The translations under genes were made by a program, and so were the position numbers. Shown here piece by piece: positions 54,601 to 56,049 of a stretch of 64,000 nucleotides of DNA. The DNA is taken from assembly GCF_000002235.5 (NCBI RefSeq), contig NW_022145599.1, positions 28,067,104-28,131,103 on the forward strand, given 5' to 3'. The stretch is from Strongylocentrotus purpuratus (taxonomy: Eukaryota > Echinodermata > Echinoidea > Camarodonta > Strongylocentrotidae). Within the stretch, counting starts at the first letter, position 1; every line of letters begins with the position of its first letter. The notes under the pieces are model-generated. The model was not told where the DNA came from and ran no database searches. It saw nothing but the letters and a program-made list of their open reading frames with translations.

Positions 54601-54681
54601 GGCGAAGCATACTCGCCATCAGGCAAAACTCGAGTTTCAAGTTTTATTGATTTCATCTATAAGACAATTCGAGAGAGTTAA
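333..54681 (+). CDS. Mosaic CUB/LDLa serine protease gene, 5'-partial, about 33 exons
   Basis: Joined exons give about 2,100 in-frame codons: 11 CUB and 16 LDLa modules followed by a C-terminal S1 (chymotrypsin-fold) protease. Exons: 333-692, 2122-2217, 2563-2907, 4730-4828, 5666-6010, 7734-7832, 8995-9354, 10784-10879, 11225-11569, 13390-13488, 14326-14670, 16399-16497, 17595-17948, 19604-19708, 20263-20619, 21526-21624, 28011-28240, 29497-29653, 31036-31149, 32789-32887, 34194-34289, 34740-34844, 36424-36540, 37262-37387, 39861-40065, 40209-40351, 42859-42966, 46034-46366, 49481-49591, 50302-50482, 50978-51252, 53737-53879, 54520-54681. Each has AG/GT borders and phases join without a stop. 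Known relatives by architecture are matriptase, enteropeptidase and ovochymase, which are secreted or membrane-anchored; orthology is not established. The first exons, signal peptide and promoter lie left of the window. Whether all exons occur in one transcript is inferred. Confidence 0.85.
1017..1175 (-). repeat. Degenerate tRNA-derived SINE fragment
   Basis: This is a weak copy of the SINE at 6902-7207: shared ATTCAAGGAATAGATTCCTGCC, GTCTTGTCAAAGGACA-like and GCGGGAATC segments in the same order. The duplicate is at 9679-9838. Confidence 0.55.
1437..1690. repeat. G-rich 16-bp minisatellite with inverted left arm
   Basis: About eleven imperfect copies of GTTGTCC-N-GGGGGTA lie at 1500-1690. 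The left part, 1437-1495 (GACACTTGCCCCTGGACATC), is the inverse of the right end, so the whole forms a hairpin. The twin is at 10099-10352. G-runs could form quadruplexes. Confidence 0.8.
2122..2217 (+). CDS. Exon: LDLa module b1 (4-Cys)
   Basis: This phase 1-1 exon has acceptor TTAACAG and perfect donor GTAAGT. It encodes FVC...ARCDSIDDCNDGSDENKC, the LDLR class A signature with the acidic calcium-binding box DxxDDCNDGSDE. Only Cys 2, 4, 5 and 6 are present; Cys 1 and 3, which normally form a disulfide, are both missing. The twin exon at 10784 encodes the same residues. Confidence 0.88.
2563..2907 (+). CDS. Exon: CUB module c1
   Basis: This phase 1-1 exon of 115 codons has acceptor TTTTCAG and donor GAAG|GTAAAT. 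Its CUB strands include NRTWLFNINSS, YGNVLRIGSG and HFNLAITP. It has no cysteine. Its second half (2791-2870) differs strongly from the twin exon at 11225, although both flanking introns are about 99% alike. Confidence 0.87.
2941..3178 (+). repeat. tRNA-derived SINE, + strand
   Basis: A tRNA-like head holds an A-box-like TAGTCCAAAGG and a B-box-like GGGCTTGAACCC. It is followed by CACTAATGTCCTTTGGCAAG, the body segment shared with the SINE at 6902-7207 in reverse. The duplicate is at 11603-11840. Confidence 0.6.
3190..4225. repeat. Two adjacent related ~450-bp repeats with GA-rich runs
   Basis: The blocks 3190-3620 and 3755-4225 share TGCACCA, GGGGTTAGGGGTT, CATTATGAAT, (GA)n and GGAATCGCATTTCACTTGCA in the same order. 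They form an old local duplication inside the intron. Reversed, they show AATAAA plus ATCTGAATCTGAA as in LINE tails. Both are repeated in unit 2 at 11852-12290 and 12420-12890. Confidence 0.65.
4730..4828 (+). CDS. Exon: LDLa module d1 (4-Cys)
   Basis: This phase 1-1 exon encodes GLFVCNDGFHAVNQSSRC followed by DLSVDCLDSSDETGC. It has the SDE calcium box and again lacks Cys 1 and 3. NQS is a possible glycosylation site. The acceptor is GTGTTCAG and the donor is TGTG|GTAATT. Confidence 0.87.
5666..6010 (+). CDS. Exon: CUB module e1
   Basis: This phase 1-1 exon of 115 codons has acceptor TCTTTCAG and donor CACAG|GTAAAC. CUB-type strands are ALWLFNSSAPA, YGDVLRIGAG, SEMFIEFTSS and FQMEISLG. It has no cysteine. 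Its twin at 14326 differs at five bases, two of them amino-acid changing. Confidence 0.88.
6022..6428. other. ~405 bases present only in unit 1
   Basis: After the CUB exon donor, unit 1 has AT-rich sequence with no match in unit 2, where AAATTAAAAAAAACAATCTTGC follows directly. I see no terminal repeats, so a deletion in unit 2 is as likely as an insertion in unit 1. Confidence 0.6.
6902..7207 (-). repeat. tRNA-derived SINE with (TTA)n tail
   Basis: Read on the - strand, it begins GGTATCGTGGTCGAGTGGAT (A box GGTCGAGTGG), continues to B box GGTTTGAGTCC and the body CACTAATGTCCTTTGGCAAG, and ends in a (TTA)n tail at 6902-6920. Bases near 6960-6990 are a TTTTTATT-rich insertion absent from unit 2. 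Confidence 0.8.
7734..7832 (+). CDS. Exon: LDLa module f1 (4-Cys)
   Basis: This phase 1-1 exon encodes DPFQCKTGPWAVNGSAVC followed by DVIPDCRDGSDEASC. Cys 2, 4, 5 and 6 and the DGSDE calcium box are present. The donor is CA|GTAAGT. Its counterpart at 16399 is only about 94% identical, clearly more diverged than the other twin LDLa exons. Confidence 0.87.
8995..9354 (+). CDS. Exon: CUB module a2
   Basis: This is the second copy of the CUB exon at 333, displaced by 8,662 bases. It differs at two positions, one silent and one E to Q near the end (LYLQDG). Splice sites and phase 1-1 are conserved. Confidence 0.88.
10099..10352. repeat. Second copy of the G-rich 16-bp minisatellite
   Basis: This is the same structure as 1437-1690 in unit 2. 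It has the same number of units and only isolated base changes, so the array has not changed length since the duplication. Confidence 0.8.
10784..10879 (+). CDS. Exon: LDLa module b2 (4-Cys)
   Basis: This is the second copy of the LDLa exon at 2122, with the same encoded residues (FVC...DDCNDGSDENKC) and the same donor GTAAGT. Cys 1 and 3 are absent as in the first copy. Confidence 0.87.
11225..11569 (+). CDS. Exon: CUB module c2, divergent second half
   Basis: This is the counterpart of 2563-2907. Fifteen base differences from it fall in this exon, thirteen of them in one stretch of about 80 bases at 11453-11532, and most change the amino acid. It reads HSLRCYGSYG where copy 1 has HSLRYYGSYS, so it has gained or retained a cysteine. 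Splice sites are unchanged. Confidence 0.87.
11603..11840 (+). repeat. tRNA-derived SINE, + strand, second copy
   Basis: This is the unit 2 copy of 2941-3178, with about three base differences. Confidence 0.6.
13390..13488 (+). CDS. Exon: LDLa module d2 (4-Cys)
   Basis: This is the second copy of the LDLa exon at 4730. A single base change turns NQSSRC into NQSFRC. The calcium box and splice sites are preserved. Confidence 0.87.
14326..14670 (+). CDS. Exon: CUB module e2
   Basis: This is the second copy of the CUB exon at 5666, with N to D (PNNDSE) and S to Y (YYYFQM) replacements plus three silent changes. The intron after it lacks about 400 bases that follow the first copy. Confidence 0.88.
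15167..15581. mobile_element. 411-bp MITE with TA target duplication, unique to unit 2
   Basis: The element 15169-15579 starts CCGTAATTAACGGTGTAT and ends with the inverted CCGTAATTAACGTTGTAT, flanked by TA on both sides. Unit 1 (6901-6920) has the exact empty site with one TA, within a (TAA)n run. The TA duplication suggests a Tc1/mariner-class element. It contains a short reverse-transcriptase-like stretch on the + strand (GVPQGSILGPLLF) at about 15456-15497. Confidence 0.85.
15582..15857 (-). repeat. tRNA-derived SINE with (TTA)n tail, second copy
   Basis: This is the unit 2 copy of the SINE at 6902-7207. The tRNA-like head ends at 15857. Its (TTA)n tail was the landing site of the 411-bp MITE. 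Confidence 0.8.
16399..16497 (+). CDS. Exon: LDLa module f2 (4-Cys)
   Basis: This is the counterpart of 7734-7832, encoding DSFQCKTGPLAVNGSAIC followed by DVILDCRDGSDEASC. It has P to S, W to L, V to I and P to L replacements, and the donor is GTGAGT instead of GTAAGT. Confidence 0.86.
17595..17948 (+). CDS. Exon: CUB module a3 (start of a third unit)
   Basis: This is a third, older copy of the CUB exon at 333 and 8995, at roughly 93% identity. It is six bases shorter (DDYYDS instead of DDYRYYDS). The donor is ATG|GTACAG. The similarity to the repeat unit ends about 140 bases into the next intron, so the third unit is incomplete. Confidence 0.87.
17949..19603. other. Intron with TTTAAAGG-type foldback MITE
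   Basis: Unit similarity fades by about 18090. From about 18625 (TTAAAGGGCGAGTACACTCC) to 19310 lies a foldback element. Its arms include CATAACTTTC and TTGGCAA in inverted orientation, and it resembles those at 28321-28880 and 51300-52030. No coding sequence was seen. Confidence 0.5.
19604..19708 (+). CDS. Exon: LDLa module (4-Cys)
   Basis: This phase 1-1 exon encodes GKFICNAGSGKGLVSINKVC then DGKVDCIDGTDETNC. It has the DGTDE calcium box and lacks Cys 1 and 3. The acceptor is CTTTGTAG and the donor is TT|GTAAGT. Confidence 0.87.
19709..20262. other. Intron, no recognisable element
   Basis: This is AT-rich intron sequence. I see no exon, tandem repeat or transposon end in it. Confidence 0.5.
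20263..20619 (+). CDS. Exon: CUB module, cysteine-free
   Basis: This phase 1-1 exon of 119 codons begins AVILATDETVFLASY. It shows YIYSSWIVSS, VEYIKLYFGDSLIIRN and the closing GGGFGLEILALPLEG pattern of a CUB domain. It has no cysteine. The acceptor is TTTTCATTAG and the donor is GAAG|GTATTT. Confidence 0.84.
21087..21310. repeat. ~24-bp pyrimidine-rich tandem repeat
   Basis: There are nine copies of CTTTATCTGACTATCC followed by T-runs, with a period of 23-25 bases. It lies about 200 bases upstream of the LDLa exon at 21526, on the sense strand as a long polypyrimidine stretch. Confidence 0.9.
21526..21624 (+). CDS. Exon: LDLa module (4-Cys), last before the nested transposon
   Basis: This phase 1-1 exon encodes DIITCDAGDKIAPPGNRC then DGTVDCTDLRDELDC. 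The calcium box is weakened (LRDE in place of GSDE). The acceptor is TTCTTTAG and the donor is CC|GTAAGA. The following 6.4-kb intron contains the inverted-repeat element 21752-27662. Confidence 0.86.
22715..23013. repeat. 40-bp minisatellite inside the transposon
   Basis: CACAAGTTTA starts at 22741, 22781, 22821, 22861, 22901, 22941 and 22981, so the period is exactly 40 bases over about 7.5 copies (core AACAACTCTCTCTCATCC). It lies in the non-coding left arm of the inverted-repeat element. Confidence 0.9.
23709..23982 (-). CDS. DUF7869-like gene, exon 4 (C-terminus)
   Basis: The acceptor is TTTGTCTGCAG. It encodes FHRDHPGVAFVKVQPSDEEK, a proline-rich segment (LPEPVSPPG) and an acidic, serine-rich tail ending before a TAA stop. 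Confidence 0.75.
23709..27170 (-). CDS. DUF7869-like putative transposase, 4 exons, 723 codons, intact
   Basis: The - strand exons 27170-26467, 25932-25625, 25257-24372 and 23982-23709 have GT/AG borders, compatible phases (2, 1, 2) and no internal stop. The protein has an acidic region (residues about 68-108), Cys pairs KCTCK and, in exon 3, DLCWQCQK, then SFDYAQQMHFP, VTCDGTNKQ, LQLHCDNCGGQNKNK and SGHTKFSPDRAFGLVKHRYK. The DNC-GQNKN and GHTKF motifs mark a family common in invertebrate genomes, which I recall as DUF7869, without known function. The spaced Asp residues (about 438, 517 and 559) look like an RNase-H-fold DDE/D core; that is inference. The start at 27170 was chosen as the first Met; MPGF at 27128 is an alternative. 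Confidence 0.78.
24372..25257 (-). CDS. DUF7869-like gene, exon 3 (core domain)
   Basis: The acceptor is TTTATTACAG and the donor is CAG|GTAAGA. It holds CWQC, SFDYAQQ, CPRKCGLFGVTCDG, HCDNCGGQNKN and GHTKFSPD. The exon is richer in G+C than the surrounding intron, as expected for coding sequence. Confidence 0.8.
25625..25932 (-). CDS. DUF7869-like gene, exon 2
   Basis: The acceptor is TCTTATCTCACAG and the donor is G|GTATTG. It encodes about 103 residues, including SDDINRVVTFITNFADTQGL and WRCYETELASKNDQRVAKG. A helical DNA-binding role is possible but not shown. Confidence 0.75.
26467..27170 (-). CDS. DUF7869-like gene, exon 1 (acidic N-terminal part)
   Basis: This exon ends at donor CAG|GTAAGT in phase 2. 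It encodes residues 1-234, including a highly acidic stretch and cysteines near 147, 149, 156, 196, 202 and 226 that could bind zinc. The last part is basic (KRAGQKDRQRARVSY). Confidence 0.75.
27190..27420 (-). promoter_or_regulatory. Probable TATA-less promoter of the nested gene
   Basis: The region upstream of the - strand start is unusually CpG-rich. It contains AAAATGGCGCG (YY1-like), CCAATCAC, and GTTAGCAAC (X-box-like). Such motifs are typical of housekeeping-type promoters; function here is inferred. Confidence 0.4.
28011..28240 (+). CDS. Exon: first half of a split CUB module
   Basis: This exon opens in phase 1 (acceptor ATATTACAG) and closes in phase 0 (TATGAG|GTACTG). It encodes PIASFNLSLGENVTIQSLGYP, KTWTFSAVDG and DHFTLGTGFDIHNAS. 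It is the only CUB here interrupted by a phase-0 intron. The match to the second half is inferred from phase and CUB length. Confidence 0.78.
28321..28880. mobile_element. Foldback MITE, TTTAAAGG class
   Basis: GAAAGTTTGAAC near the left and AAACTTTCACC near the right are inverted, as are GGCAATG...TTGCCAA segments. The same layout occurs at 18625-19310, 44990-45165 and 51300-52030. Confidence 0.5.
29175..29465 (+). repeat. Dispersed repeat family R1, copy 1
   Basis: It shares GGCATTATGTTTTTGG, a CGTxCGT-rich start, GAACTGATTAGATTT and GGTCATGAGGTCAAAGGTCA with copies at 31255-31750, 37485-37985 and 45415-45755. The class is not recognised. Confidence 0.6.
29497..29653 (+). CDS. Exon: second half of the split CUB module
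   Basis: This exon is phase 0 to phase 1. The acceptor is TATTTCTAG and the donor is GAAA|GTAAAT. It encodes LSYDVYKGIEGNSLLPIIPP, SEFWIAYFRTQ and SFAFEVTAV, the C-terminal strands of a CUB domain. Together with 28011-28240 it gives a 129-codon, cysteine-free module. Confidence 0.78.
29654..31035. other. Intron with microsatellites
   Basis: It contains (TA)n/(TG)n at 30355-30402 and (GA)n at 30716-30730. No exon or complete transposable element was identified. Confidence 0.5.
31036..31149 (+). CDS. Exon: LDLa module (canonical 6-Cys), first of six
   Basis: This phase 1-1 exon encodes IQCPAGETTCGDIFFEC then LDSTMFCDGVNDCIHGTDEEC. All six cysteines and the GTDE calcium box are present. It opens a run of six consecutive LDLa modules with no CUB between them, like the LDLa cluster of matriptase. 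Confidence 0.88.
31255..31750 (+). repeat. Dispersed repeat family R1, copy 2
   Basis: This is a longer copy with two internal repeats of the GAACTGATTAGATTTTAGGGTC segment. It ends GGTGGAGGCATCATTTTCGA, which partly inverts the GCCTCCGCC seen at the start of the copy at 37485. Confidence 0.6.
31751..32788. other. Intron, nothing recognised
   Basis: This is AT-rich unique sequence upstream of the degenerate LDLa exon. I see no repeat or reading frame of note. Confidence 0.45.
32789..32887 (+). CDS. Exon: degenerate LDLa module (6-Cys, no calcium box)
   Basis: This phase 1-1 exon encodes ECPSLWEVRCGPYRAC then VNRNNFCTSYHSCETDC. Six cysteines are kept, but the acidic D-x-S-D-E box is shortened to SCETDC. 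Calcium-dependent folding should therefore be altered. Acceptor TCATACAG and donor CA|GTGAGT are sound. Confidence 0.8.
32959..33376. mobile_element. ~420-bp MITE, TTAAAGGCTAATTCCTGTC ends
   Basis: The left end TTAAAGGCTAATTCCTGTC and the right end CTGACAGGAATACTTCTTTAA are inverted with a few mismatches. It sits just after the LDLa donor at 32887. Confidence 0.6.
33536..33642 (+). repeat. SINE-like 3' tail
   Basis: AAAGCGCTATATAAGAACTAGC is followed by (TAT)n. The same tail type (GCGCTATATAAAAACTTAG plus (TAT)n) ends the SINE at 41573-41775. Confidence 0.5.
34194..34289 (+). CDS. Exon: LDLa module (4-Cys)
   Basis: This phase 1-1 exon encodes TFACNNGRFIHQGFVC then DGFNDCGDFTDERQDC. The calcium box FTDE is kept and Cys 1 and 3 are missing. 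The acceptor is AAATGCAG and the donor is TGTG|GTAATT. Confidence 0.86.
34740..34844 (+). CDS. Exon: LDLa module (canonical 6-Cys)
   Basis: This phase 1-1 exon encodes ECAAHQYDCGEKC then IYKNSVCDSFVDCADGSDEKNC, a textbook LDLa domain with a DGSDE calcium box. The acceptor is ATTTCAG and the donor is GTAAGT. Confidence 0.9.
35236..35390. repeat. ~155-bp foldback element
   Basis: The arms 35236-35310 and 35320-35390 are inverse copies, including GATATG/CATATC-like ends, TTCTTGATA and CTTCTCAGAACTTTAT. It abuts the TTTAAAGG end of MITE B. Confidence 0.7.
35385..35884 (-). mobile_element. MITE family B, copy 1 (inverted relative to copy 2)
   Basis: It begins CTTTAAAGGTACTATATCCC and ends TGGGACATAGTAC. 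Internal sequence such as AGTCAGACACTATTGAGTG-like and TTCTTGTGATGGCC matches 43360-43902 in reverse. Confidence 0.8.
36424..36540 (+). CDS. Exon: LDLa module lacking Cys 4 and Cys 6
   Basis: This phase 1-1 exon encodes SCQSFQFECASGECVNFWQ then LGDGASQCSDGSDEITENSQ. Cys 1, 2, 3 and 5 are present. The usual Cys 4 position reads Gly (LGDG) and Cys 6 is absent, so the C4-C6 bridge is lost as a pair. The donor is GTAAGT. Confidence 0.84.
36541..37261. other. Intron, nothing recognised
   Basis: This is AT-rich sequence between two LDLa exons, with a short T-run near 36668. No repeat structure was found. Confidence 0.45.
37262..37387 (+). CDS. Exon: LDLa module (canonical 6-Cys), last of six
   Basis: This phase 1-1 exon encodes YCPGNYFQCHNFGNC, LARSDVCDDQQDC and NDGSDEWFCSSDPP. 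Six cysteines and the DGSDE box are present, with a short polar tail leading into the next CUB. The donor is CCAG|GTACGT. Confidence 0.88.
37485..37985 (+). repeat. Dispersed repeat family R1, copy 3
   Basis: It starts TTTATGCCTCCGCCACGAAG, then GGCATTATGTTTTTGGGTTG, and carries GAACTGATTAGATTTTGGGG. It ends near TGCAGTCGTAGATCCATTTA. This is the most complete copy in the window. Confidence 0.65.
37986..39860. other. Intron, mostly unique sequence
   Basis: Nothing recognisable is seen apart from a slightly GC-richer stretch at 39030-39240 with several TGCTCGC-like words. No exon with CUB or LDLa features lies here. Confidence 0.45.
39861..40065 (+). CDS. Exon: CUB module, first part (borders uncertain)
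   Basis: This exon opens in phase 1 at TTCATCACAG. It encodes DEVVLNTGECFNLTSPLYPN, RLNYIWTITGAVGDSG and YDFLEIGVGTFDGHYL. Read straight through, the frame ends in a stop at 40121-40123 while the rest of the CUB continues in another frame. Removing a 143-bp intron, 40066-40208 (donor CCT|GTACCG, acceptor TTTCTGCAG), restores the frame and gives normal CUB spacing. Alternatively the exon is continuous and carries a frameshift. Confidence 0.62.
40209..40351 (+). CDS. Exon: CUB module, second part
   Basis: This exon runs from phase 2 to phase 1 and encodes ASTSYYDYGSFPYVIHLNS, KIWLQMTTDSSVVYEG and FVLQLISTRFE, the closing CUB strands. The acceptor is well formed and the donor is GAAA|GTAAGT. 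The upstream bases 40096-40208 are open in the same frame and would add a basic RKKR segment if the exon is really continuous. Confidence 0.68.
40352..41572. other. Intron with TA/TACATG microsatellites
   Basis: (TA)n and TATATGTACAT runs lie at 40395-40412, 40530-40585 and 40795-40860 (ACATGTACATGTAGTAT repeated). No coding or transposon end was seen. Confidence 0.55.
41573..41775 (+). repeat. Headless SINE copy with (TAT)n tail
   Basis: The body CACTAATGACCTTTGACAAA, CCCAGGTGATGTTAATGGG and GGCAGGAATTAATTCTTTGA matches the SINE at 6902-7207 in reverse. It ends GCGCTATATAAAAACTTAG plus TATTATTATTAT. The tRNA-like head is missing. Confidence 0.7.
41815..42810 (+). mobile_element. 5'-truncated LINE (Crack/L2-like) 3' end, decayed
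   Basis: Broken + strand frames encode YGIEVWGTT, then DLLNGNLPRSLSEYC, HRYGTRGKEHGQLYLP and SISFMGVKIWNSI, the typical C-terminus of a LINE polymerase. An AT-rich 3' tail ending CTCAATCTCAATCTCAAACTC follows. Frameshifts and stops show it is dead. Confidence 0.75.
42859..42966 (+). CDS. Exon: LDLa module (4-Cys)
   Basis: This phase 1-1 exon encodes SESFECSDLSVIPADKKC then DHISDCPSGDDEHECDNY. The acidic box reads GDDE, and Cys 1 and 3 are missing. The acceptor is GTCTTTAAG and the donor is TATG|GTAAAT. Confidence 0.86.
43360..43902 (+). mobile_element. MITE family B, copy 2 (complete)
   Basis: The ends TAAAGGTACTATGTCCCATT and GGGACATAGTACCTTTAAAG are inverse copies. Its length is about 540 bases and it has no coding capacity. 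Confidence 0.85.
43903..45165. mobile_element. Foldback element with GAAGTCCACCCTAATATTAA ends
   Basis: The left end, 43906-43925, is matched at 45144-45163 by its inverse with two mismatches. It abuts MITE B at a shared TTTAAAGG. Inside is a second foldback at 44472-44614 and AT-rich low-complexity sequence. Confidence 0.55.
44472..44614. repeat. ~143-bp inverted repeat
   Basis: Arms such as GTGACTCCAATAGTACTATT and AATGGTACTTTTGGAGTCAC pair around GAGGGGTGCAGCCCC. The outer arms TGCCTTGAGAGGT and ACCTCGAATAGAAGGCA also pair. Confidence 0.7.
45346..45950. mobile_element. Element with CAGGGGCG ends containing R1 copy 4
   Basis: CAGGGGCGAATCCAGG at the left and ATCCGCCCCTG after a long C-run at the right are inverse. 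R1-like sequence (45415-45755) lies inside. The poly-C run at 45894-45917 is a likely assembly weak spot. Confidence 0.45.
46034..46366 (+). CDS. Exon: last CUB module, cysteine-free
   Basis: This phase 1-1 exon of 111 codons encodes DIELSSEAWKNLTYQLAYSD, DATWRITNTRGLSGYAVQV, SSLVIGLGL, LELLFESEALWVHL and AFELELRPAHIV. The strand pattern fits a divergent CUB. The acceptor is TTCCGTAG and the donor is GTAG|GTAAGT. The intron before it contains repeat-rich DNA. Confidence 0.83.
46367..47370. other. Intron, homopolymer-rich low-complexity block
   Basis: A G-run lies at 46817-46830. Two copies of CCGC(C)CGCTTCCTTTTTGGGG lie near 46923 and 47023, separated by long T-runs; A/T-runs also occur around 47141-47165 and 47299-47332. 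The GGCCGCCATCTTG and CGGCCATTTTGAAAG pair hints at a decayed inverted repeat. Confidence 0.5.
47378..47740. repeat. GCGTA-motif cluster with inverted ends
   Basis: Seventeen GCGTA or TACGC words occur in about 345 bases. The ends CGTAGTGTGGCGTACC (near 47389) and GGTACGCAACACTACG (near 47713) are inverse with one mismatch. This resembles a small transposable element with many internal protein-binding motifs. Confidence 0.7.
47740..47870. repeat. Single unit of the ~110-bp satellite
   Basis: CAAGTGTCACAAATAAAGTA, ATATGCTCATCTGACC and CCCCCGAGCTTTCGGGGGTT follow in the same order as in each unit of the array at 60870-62205. Confidence 0.75.
48597..48840. repeat. Two-copy ~125-bp direct repeat
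   Basis: TACAAAGCACA, GCATTTAATACG and TAATGTGAGT recur at about 125-base spacing. The copies are about 80% alike. A GC-rich stretch (48850-49120) with CCCTGGACGTCGACACGG follows; I do not recognise it. Confidence 0.6.
49241..49330. repeat. Near-perfect 39-bp-arm hairpin
   Basis: AATGCATTCGAAAAAGTTTC and its inverse frame arms of about 39 bases that match with one single-base indel and one mismatch, around a short AT-rich loop. It lies 150 bases upstream of the last LDLa exon. Confidence 0.85.
49481..49591 (+). CDS. Exon: LDLa module preceding the protease domain (4-Cys)
   Basis: This phase 1-1 exon encodes GGPLLCSEGRVNISSNAIC then DGEKQCIDGNDERNCNHP. The GNDE calcium box is present and Cys 1 and 3 are absent. 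It lies directly before the protease exons, as in matriptase. A near-perfect hairpin sits about 150 bases upstream in the intron. Confidence 0.87.
49993..50022 (+). other. Candidate 30-nt phase 1-1 microexon
   Basis: Between AAAACAG and G|GTACTG lies an open stretch encoding PFCKVDQEN in phase 1-1. It could be inserted between the last LDLa and the protease without breaking the frame, adding one cysteine to the linker. The donor is only moderate and no homology supports it. Confidence 0.22.
50302..50482 (+). CDS. Protease domain exon 1: activation site and catalytic His
   Basis: This exon is phase 1 to phase 2. It encodes ILPEECGLRPALDVHR, then VTHGSEVTILGEAPWQVALY, then FICGASI and WILTAAHCV. 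VTHG fits the mature IVGG-type N-terminus, so zymogen cleavage would follow Arg in DVHR. TAAHC carries catalytic His57, and Cys42 and Cys58 are present. The Cys in EECG can pair with Cys122 (next exon), keeping the chains linked after activation. The donor is GT|GTAAGC. Confidence 0.9.
50560..50890 (+). repeat. LINE/SINE-like remnant with (ATT)n tail
   Basis: A segment readable as RMKTHLYNSSYFVD, like a LINE polymerase C-terminus, is followed by AAAGGTGCTATTTAAATCC and (ATT)n. It lies in the intron between protease exons 1 and 2. Confidence 0.45.
50978..51252 (+). CDS. Protease domain exon 2: catalytic Asp
   Basis: This exon is phase 2 to phase 1. It encodes EDFYQYSPFQIQAGTLTYD, SEIFIHPLYNSYS, ENDIALLKLSTPLNF and AVQPVCLPPPGDYLPEVG, ending ITFTGWGSFGERG. 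ENDIALLKL contains catalytic Asp102 and PVCLP contains Cys122. Cys136, usually before the TGWG motif, is missing. Confidence 0.91.
51300..52030. mobile_element. Foldback MITE split by a SINE-like insertion
   Basis: The outer parts (51300-51510 and 51825-52030) match the MITE at 28321-28880 (TGTGAGAGTTGTCCGTG shared). The centre, 51511-51825, starts with repeated ATACA and carries a CACAGCGCTTTACATAAAAG element reading on the - strand. The right end CCCTTTAAAGG merges with MITE B copy 3. Confidence 0.55.
52028..53150 (+). mobile_element. MITE family B, copy 3, split by ~650-bp insert
   Basis: The left half, 52028-52240, and the right half, 52891-53150, align with 43360-43902. The insert 52241-52890 carries about four imperfect TCTCGTTAAAACT...AATCTGG repeats. 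Confidence 0.75.
53151..53736. other. Intron between protease exons 2 and 3, residual part
   Basis: It shows weak similarity to the R1 family (GGTCAAAGGTCATGAAGATC near 53545). No exon was seen before 53737. Confidence 0.4.
53737..53879 (+). CDS. Protease domain exon 3: 168-182 disulfide and S1 base
   Basis: This exon is phase 1 to phase 0. It encodes NLQKARAPVIPNNICQRPL and FPSMFCTMYDTGYQSACT. NNIC and SMFC supply Cys168 and Cys182. The residues before Cys191 are QSA, so position 189 reads Ser, not the Asp of trypsin. The donor is ACT|GTAAGT. Confidence 0.88.
53880..54519. other. Intron between protease exons 3 and 4
   Basis: This is unique AT-rich sequence. No coding or repeat structure was recognised. 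Confidence 0.5.
54520..54681 (+). CDS. Protease domain exon 4: catalytic Ser and C-terminus
   Basis: This exon opens in phase 0 with GDSGGPLVQEVNGRW (catalytic Ser195), then YGITSWGLTCGEAYSPSGK, and ends FIDFIYKTIRES before the stop TAA at 54679. Gly216 is kept and Cys220 pairs with Cys191. Cys201 is replaced (PLVQ), matching the missing Cys136. The protein stops right after the C-terminal helix, with no tail. Confidence 0.91.
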   Translation, partial: GDSGGPLVQEVNGRWTIYGITSWGLTCGEAYSPSGKTRVSSFIDFIYKTIRES

Positions 54682-56045
54682 ACAAAATTATACTCATACG
54701 TCCAATTACTATAAAGCCCAAAGCAAATTTACGTCAAAACAATTGCAAAGACATTGGTCCATTTGTACTAATTCAGTTAAAGCCAACCCTAGGTCTAAGA
54801 TCACTTTTAACAAAGGAAAGCTTATACTTTAATAAGTTGAACGAAAGCTAAAGCCCAATTTTAGTAGAATATGGGCCTTATGGATTTCAGACTAGATGCT
54901 TTATCAAACTAATCTCTACAAGTTACTATAATACATCCATGGCAAATTTACGTAAATACGATCATGAGGAGAGATTAATCAATTCAATTATTCTTTATGA
55001 ATCATTTTAAAAGCTCATGGAAAATTGATGTCGAATTGATCGCAGAGGTTTATTTTTTTAATAAATTTTATCTTTAAGACCATTCTAGATTACGGTAATC
55101 CAATTATTCTTAACAGTTCACTTTAGATTTATGTGTATGATTATAAACATGACATGAATAATTTAATTCTATTAAGTTTTTTCTTTTCTATATATGAAAA
55201 TTACTTTTCTTTACATCATGTGGGTAAATTTGATCAGTGTAGAATTATTAGTGTAATTTGCTAATGTAATTAAATCAATTTTACTTATCTTAAAAAATTA
55301 ATGGTACTTTTCATGCCATGTTTGTTTATTGCATTAACAGTTACAGAATGATAAAAAGTGTAAAAGAATTTATTGGTTTAAATGTCCTTTATTATATTTT
55401 TGTTAAGGTATGACATCTCACTTTCTGTAGGGATAATTTGTATTATGCAGTTTGAAAGACAATCATATTTTACAGATAACTTTATGATAGCAAACGATAC
55501 AAGGAATGTAATAAGATATTATAACATAATTATGATTATAAAACGGGTTCTAGAATGCAATTTAATTGGTCAAAAGACAACACATGACCATGCATCAGAC
55601 TTTCCTACCACTCGTACAGTGCAAACAAATATTCCCATTAAAAAGTGGCTGAGATGCGCCTAAGCGTATTCCTGGTGGGAACACTATTAAGACGTGACAA
55701 AATACACGCAGTTTCAAATGAAAGGACAATGATGCATGCACTGTGACGCGTATTAAACTGTTTGACTGCCCGCTTATTTGATATTAATCAATAAAGCAAA
55801 TGATGGCCTTCATAACTGTACGACTCTTGGCAATTTGATTGGTTTTGTTGCTTTTATCTTGACTTTATTACCACATTGCCGGCCCGTTTTATAAATGTAA
55901 TTATTCAAGTTTTGAAGCTCGTGTATATAAACAGTGATATAGACTACACTCTGTTTATGAGCCTGATAATGACTTTGACAAGTCAAGTCCATTGTCCGAT
56001 AGTAACTTAATACGTGCGCAGTGCATATTCACTAATGAACTCACA
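54682..56045. other. 3' flank of the protease gene, no further gene
   Basis: This is AT-rich sequence with stops in all frames and no recognised domain. Apart from the candidate AATAAA at 55060, nothing stands out. Confidence 0.5.
55060..55065 (+). terminator. Candidate polyadenylation signal AATAAA of the protease gene
   Basis: This is the first AATAAA I find after the stop codon, about 380 bases downstream, in AT-rich DNA. The real 3' end is unproven. Confidence 0.3.
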
Positions 56046-56049
56046 AACA

